Source: Salsipaludibacter sp963812245 (GTDB taxonomy: Bacteria > Actinomycetota > Nitriliruptoria > Nitriliruptorales > Nitriliruptoraceae). Taken from it: a stretch of DNA of 64,000 nt. The notes under the pieces are model-generated. The model saw only the letters and a list, made by a program, of their open reading frames with translations, made no database searches and was not told the origin of the DNA. The stretch is taken from NCBI GenBank assembly GCA_963812245.1, contig CAWEUK010000002.1, positions 1,922,001 to 1,986,000 of the forward strand. The letters run 5' to 3'. Position 1 is the stretch's first letter, and the number at the start of each line of letters is the position of its first letter. A program made the position numbers and the translations under genes. Of this stretch, positions 61,180-64,000 are shown one piece after another.

Positions 61180-62230
61180 CGGCCATCACCCCCACGCTGG
61201 CTCGCGCAGCTGCCCAAGGTCGTCCTCCACGACCACCTCGACGGCGGCCTGCGTCCCGCCACACTGGTGGAGTTGGCCGAGGGTGCGGGTGTCGCGTTGC
61301 CGACGACGGATCCCACCGAACTGGCCGAGCACCTGACACGGGGCGCGTCGCGTCGCGACCTCGTCCTGTACCTGTCGGGGTTCGAGCACACCGTCGCCGT
61401 GCTGCAGACCGCCGACGCGATCGAACGCGTCGCGCGCGAATCGCTGGAGGACCTGGCCACCGACGGGGTCGTCTATGCCGAACTGCGGTTCGCGCCGGAA
61501 CTCAACGTCGCCGGCAGCCTGTCCCTGGACGACGTGATCGAGGCCGCGGTGGCCGGGATGCGTGCGGGGCCGATCCCGTCAGGCCTGATCGTCGACGGGA
61601 TGCGCACCTCGGATCCAGACGTGGTGGCGGCCTCGGCCGCCGTGGCCGCGCAGGTGGGCAGATCGCGGCGTGGTCGGGTTCGACCTGGCGGGGGCCGAGG
61701 CGTGGCACCCGGCCGGGGTCCATGCTGAGGCCATTCGTGCGGCCAGCGACGCCGGGCTGGGCCTGACACTGCACGCCGGCGAGGCTGCCGGGCCCCAGAT
61801 GATCGGCGAGGCCGTCGAGCGCTTCCACGCGACCCGCATCGGGCATGGCGTGTCGCTGCGCGAGGACATCGGGCCCCGGGACGAGCTTGGCCCGGTGGCA
61901 CGTCGGGTCCTCGAACGCGGCGTGGTCCTGGAGACCTGTCCGACCTCGAACGTGCACACGGGTGCGGTCACGTCGTTGGCCAACCACCCCGTGGAGCACT
62001 TCCGGCGGCTGGGCTTCGAGGTCACGATCAACACGGACAATCGGCTCATGAGCAATGTCACGATGAGCTCGGAACTCGCCGACGTCGCTGACCTGTTCGG
62101 ATGGCAGGTCGACGACGCGGTCCAGGTCGCCCACACCGCGATCCGCGCTGCGTTCTGTGACGACGCCACCAGGGCCGCGGTGACGGCCGAGATCGATCTC
62201 CTGTCGACCGAGGCCGTGCCTGCCGTGTGA
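61176..62230 (+). CDS. add: Adenosine deaminase, two apparent single-base insertions
   Basis: Deaminates adenosine to inosine in purine salvage. The metal-site opening WLAQLPKVVLHDHLDGGLRP is one base out of phase with the GTG start at 61176 (shift near 61197). The central YAELRFAPELN is in that second frame, and a further shift near 61650 gives VVGFDLAGAE, LTLHAGEAAG, RIGHGVSLRED, CPTSNVHTGAV and NTDNRLMSN, which hold the remaining metal and catalytic residues. Corrected length is about 350 residues, normal for the family. The start overlaps the ABC-F stop (GTGA). Confidence 0.9.
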
Positions 62231-62301
62231 GTCCAGGCCCGACCGCTGTCGGCGCGCGGCAGGTGTTGGCGTGCGGCCGCTGGTGGCTGTCGACCCGGGC
62301 G

Positions 62302-63597
<1,296 letters not shown>

Positions 63598-63776
63598 GGC
63601 GGGTCCTCTCGCGAGCTGGGCTGGGGCAAACCTGCGGTCAACGCTACCGGCAGCCCCCGGACAGTGCCGTCGTCCGGTTGGACCAGAAGTGGCCCGTGAG
63701 GTGGACCAGCGGCCCTCGGGCGTGGCCCGGGGTCGGGCAGCACCCACGTCGCGCCACGTGGGCAGCACGGTCGTCG

Positions 63777-64000
63777 TCAGTCCTGCTCGGCGAGATCGCG
63801 AACACGCCCCAGGACGTCGGACAACGCGATCGCCTCGTCGCACGTCATCGTGCATGCGAACAGGTCGACCACGTCCTGGCGGTGGGCCGGCACCGCGGCC
63901 TCGAGCGCCGCCAGACCGCTGGGCGGTGAGCACCGCGTAGATCCCGCGGGCGTCCGTGGTGGCCATCTCACGCGTCACGTGACCTGCGGCCTCCATGCGG
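63777..64000 (-). CDS. MarR-family regulator, C-terminal end, one apparent shift (5' part outside window)
   Basis: The visible end of a winged-helix MarR-type repressor. MEAAGHVTREMATTDARGIY is the recognition-wing segment, read in one frame to about 63920. The following GLAALEAAVPAHRQDVVDLF and ALSDVLGRVRDLAEQ are one base out of phase. Joined, they match the usual MarR ending. The start and first helices lie beyond base 64000. Its target is not evident; the next gene downstream is gltA. Confidence 0.72.

Overview
The window is GC-rich chromosomal DNA from an actinomycete-type bacterium. GTG starts and ATGA/GTGA overlaps are common. The markers are actinobacterial: the phosphomutase/DUF3090/SCO1664 trio, DUF3151, a mycothiol-dependent isomerase-family protein, inositol-3-phosphate synthase, a qcrCAB bc1 operon with diheme cytochrome c and a Tat-type Rieske protein, and an Rpf-like cell-wall enzyme. 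The order era - recO - uppS - glyS - dnaG is a conserved actinobacterial backbone, here with extra genes inserted. The phylum is fairly secure. The class (possibly Acidimicrobiia) is a guess.

Layout. 0-6.6 kb: end of era, a DUF808 membrane protein, a zinc metallopeptidase, the phosphomutase-DUF3090-SCO1664 trio, recO, a guanine-deaminase-like gene and uppS. 6.6-10.1 kb (minus): two aldehyde dehydrogenase genes, one lacking the catalytic half, behind deoC. 10.3-15.4 kb: glyS, aroA and an S9 peptidase. 15.5-19.7 kb (minus): a copper-related cluster with a small membrane protein, a cupredoxin/beta-helix/PLDc_N fusion lipoprotein, a two-domain multicopper oxidase and a TetR-like domain without its DNA-binding part. 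19.9-27.6 kb: ino1, an ICMT-like methyltransferase, a thiamine-binding protein, DUF3151, dnaG, an unrecognised gene, a zinc-type dehydrogenase, tRNA-Asn and an ACT protein. 27.7-31.3 kb (minus): qcrC-qcrA-qcrB plus a small membrane protein. 31.7-34.5 kb: Rpf-like protein, acyl-CoA dehydrogenase and an unknown gene. 34.6-46.8 kb: PhyH dioxygenase, typA, a mycothiol-type protein, a CAU tRNA, an orphan lipoprotein, an HdeD-like protein, a HerA-like ATPase, a CPA1 antiporter, prfC and a PAQR/hemolysin III protein. 47-64 kb: gamma carbonic anhydrase, a repeat-filled intergenic region, LysM-M23 protein, SNF2 helicase with SWIM-like partner, GMC oxidoreductase, HtrA protease, sulfite-oxidase-like molybdoenzyme, CFA-synthase-like methyltransferase, ABC-F ATPase, adenosine deaminase, citrate synthase and the end of a MarR regulator.

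At least eight conserved genes (dnaG, the ACT protein, qcrC, qcrA, qcrB, the Rpf-like gene, the acyl-CoA dehydrogenase and add), and probably the unknown gene at 24.9 kb and the MarR gene at the right edge, can only be read through by allowing single-base shifts. Several are essential or central genes and the flanking protein sequence is well preserved. I therefore read most of these as base-level errors in the assembly rather than gene decay. No rRNA, CRISPR array, transposase, prophage or clear riboswitch was seen.

The most interesting candidate systems are the copper cluster at 15.5-19.7 kb, the membrane protein translationally coupled to qcrB, and the conserved but uncharacterised phosphomutase/DUF3090/SCO1664 trio. 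The 71-bp hairpin-forming tandem repeat at 47.7 kb is the most striking non-coding structure.
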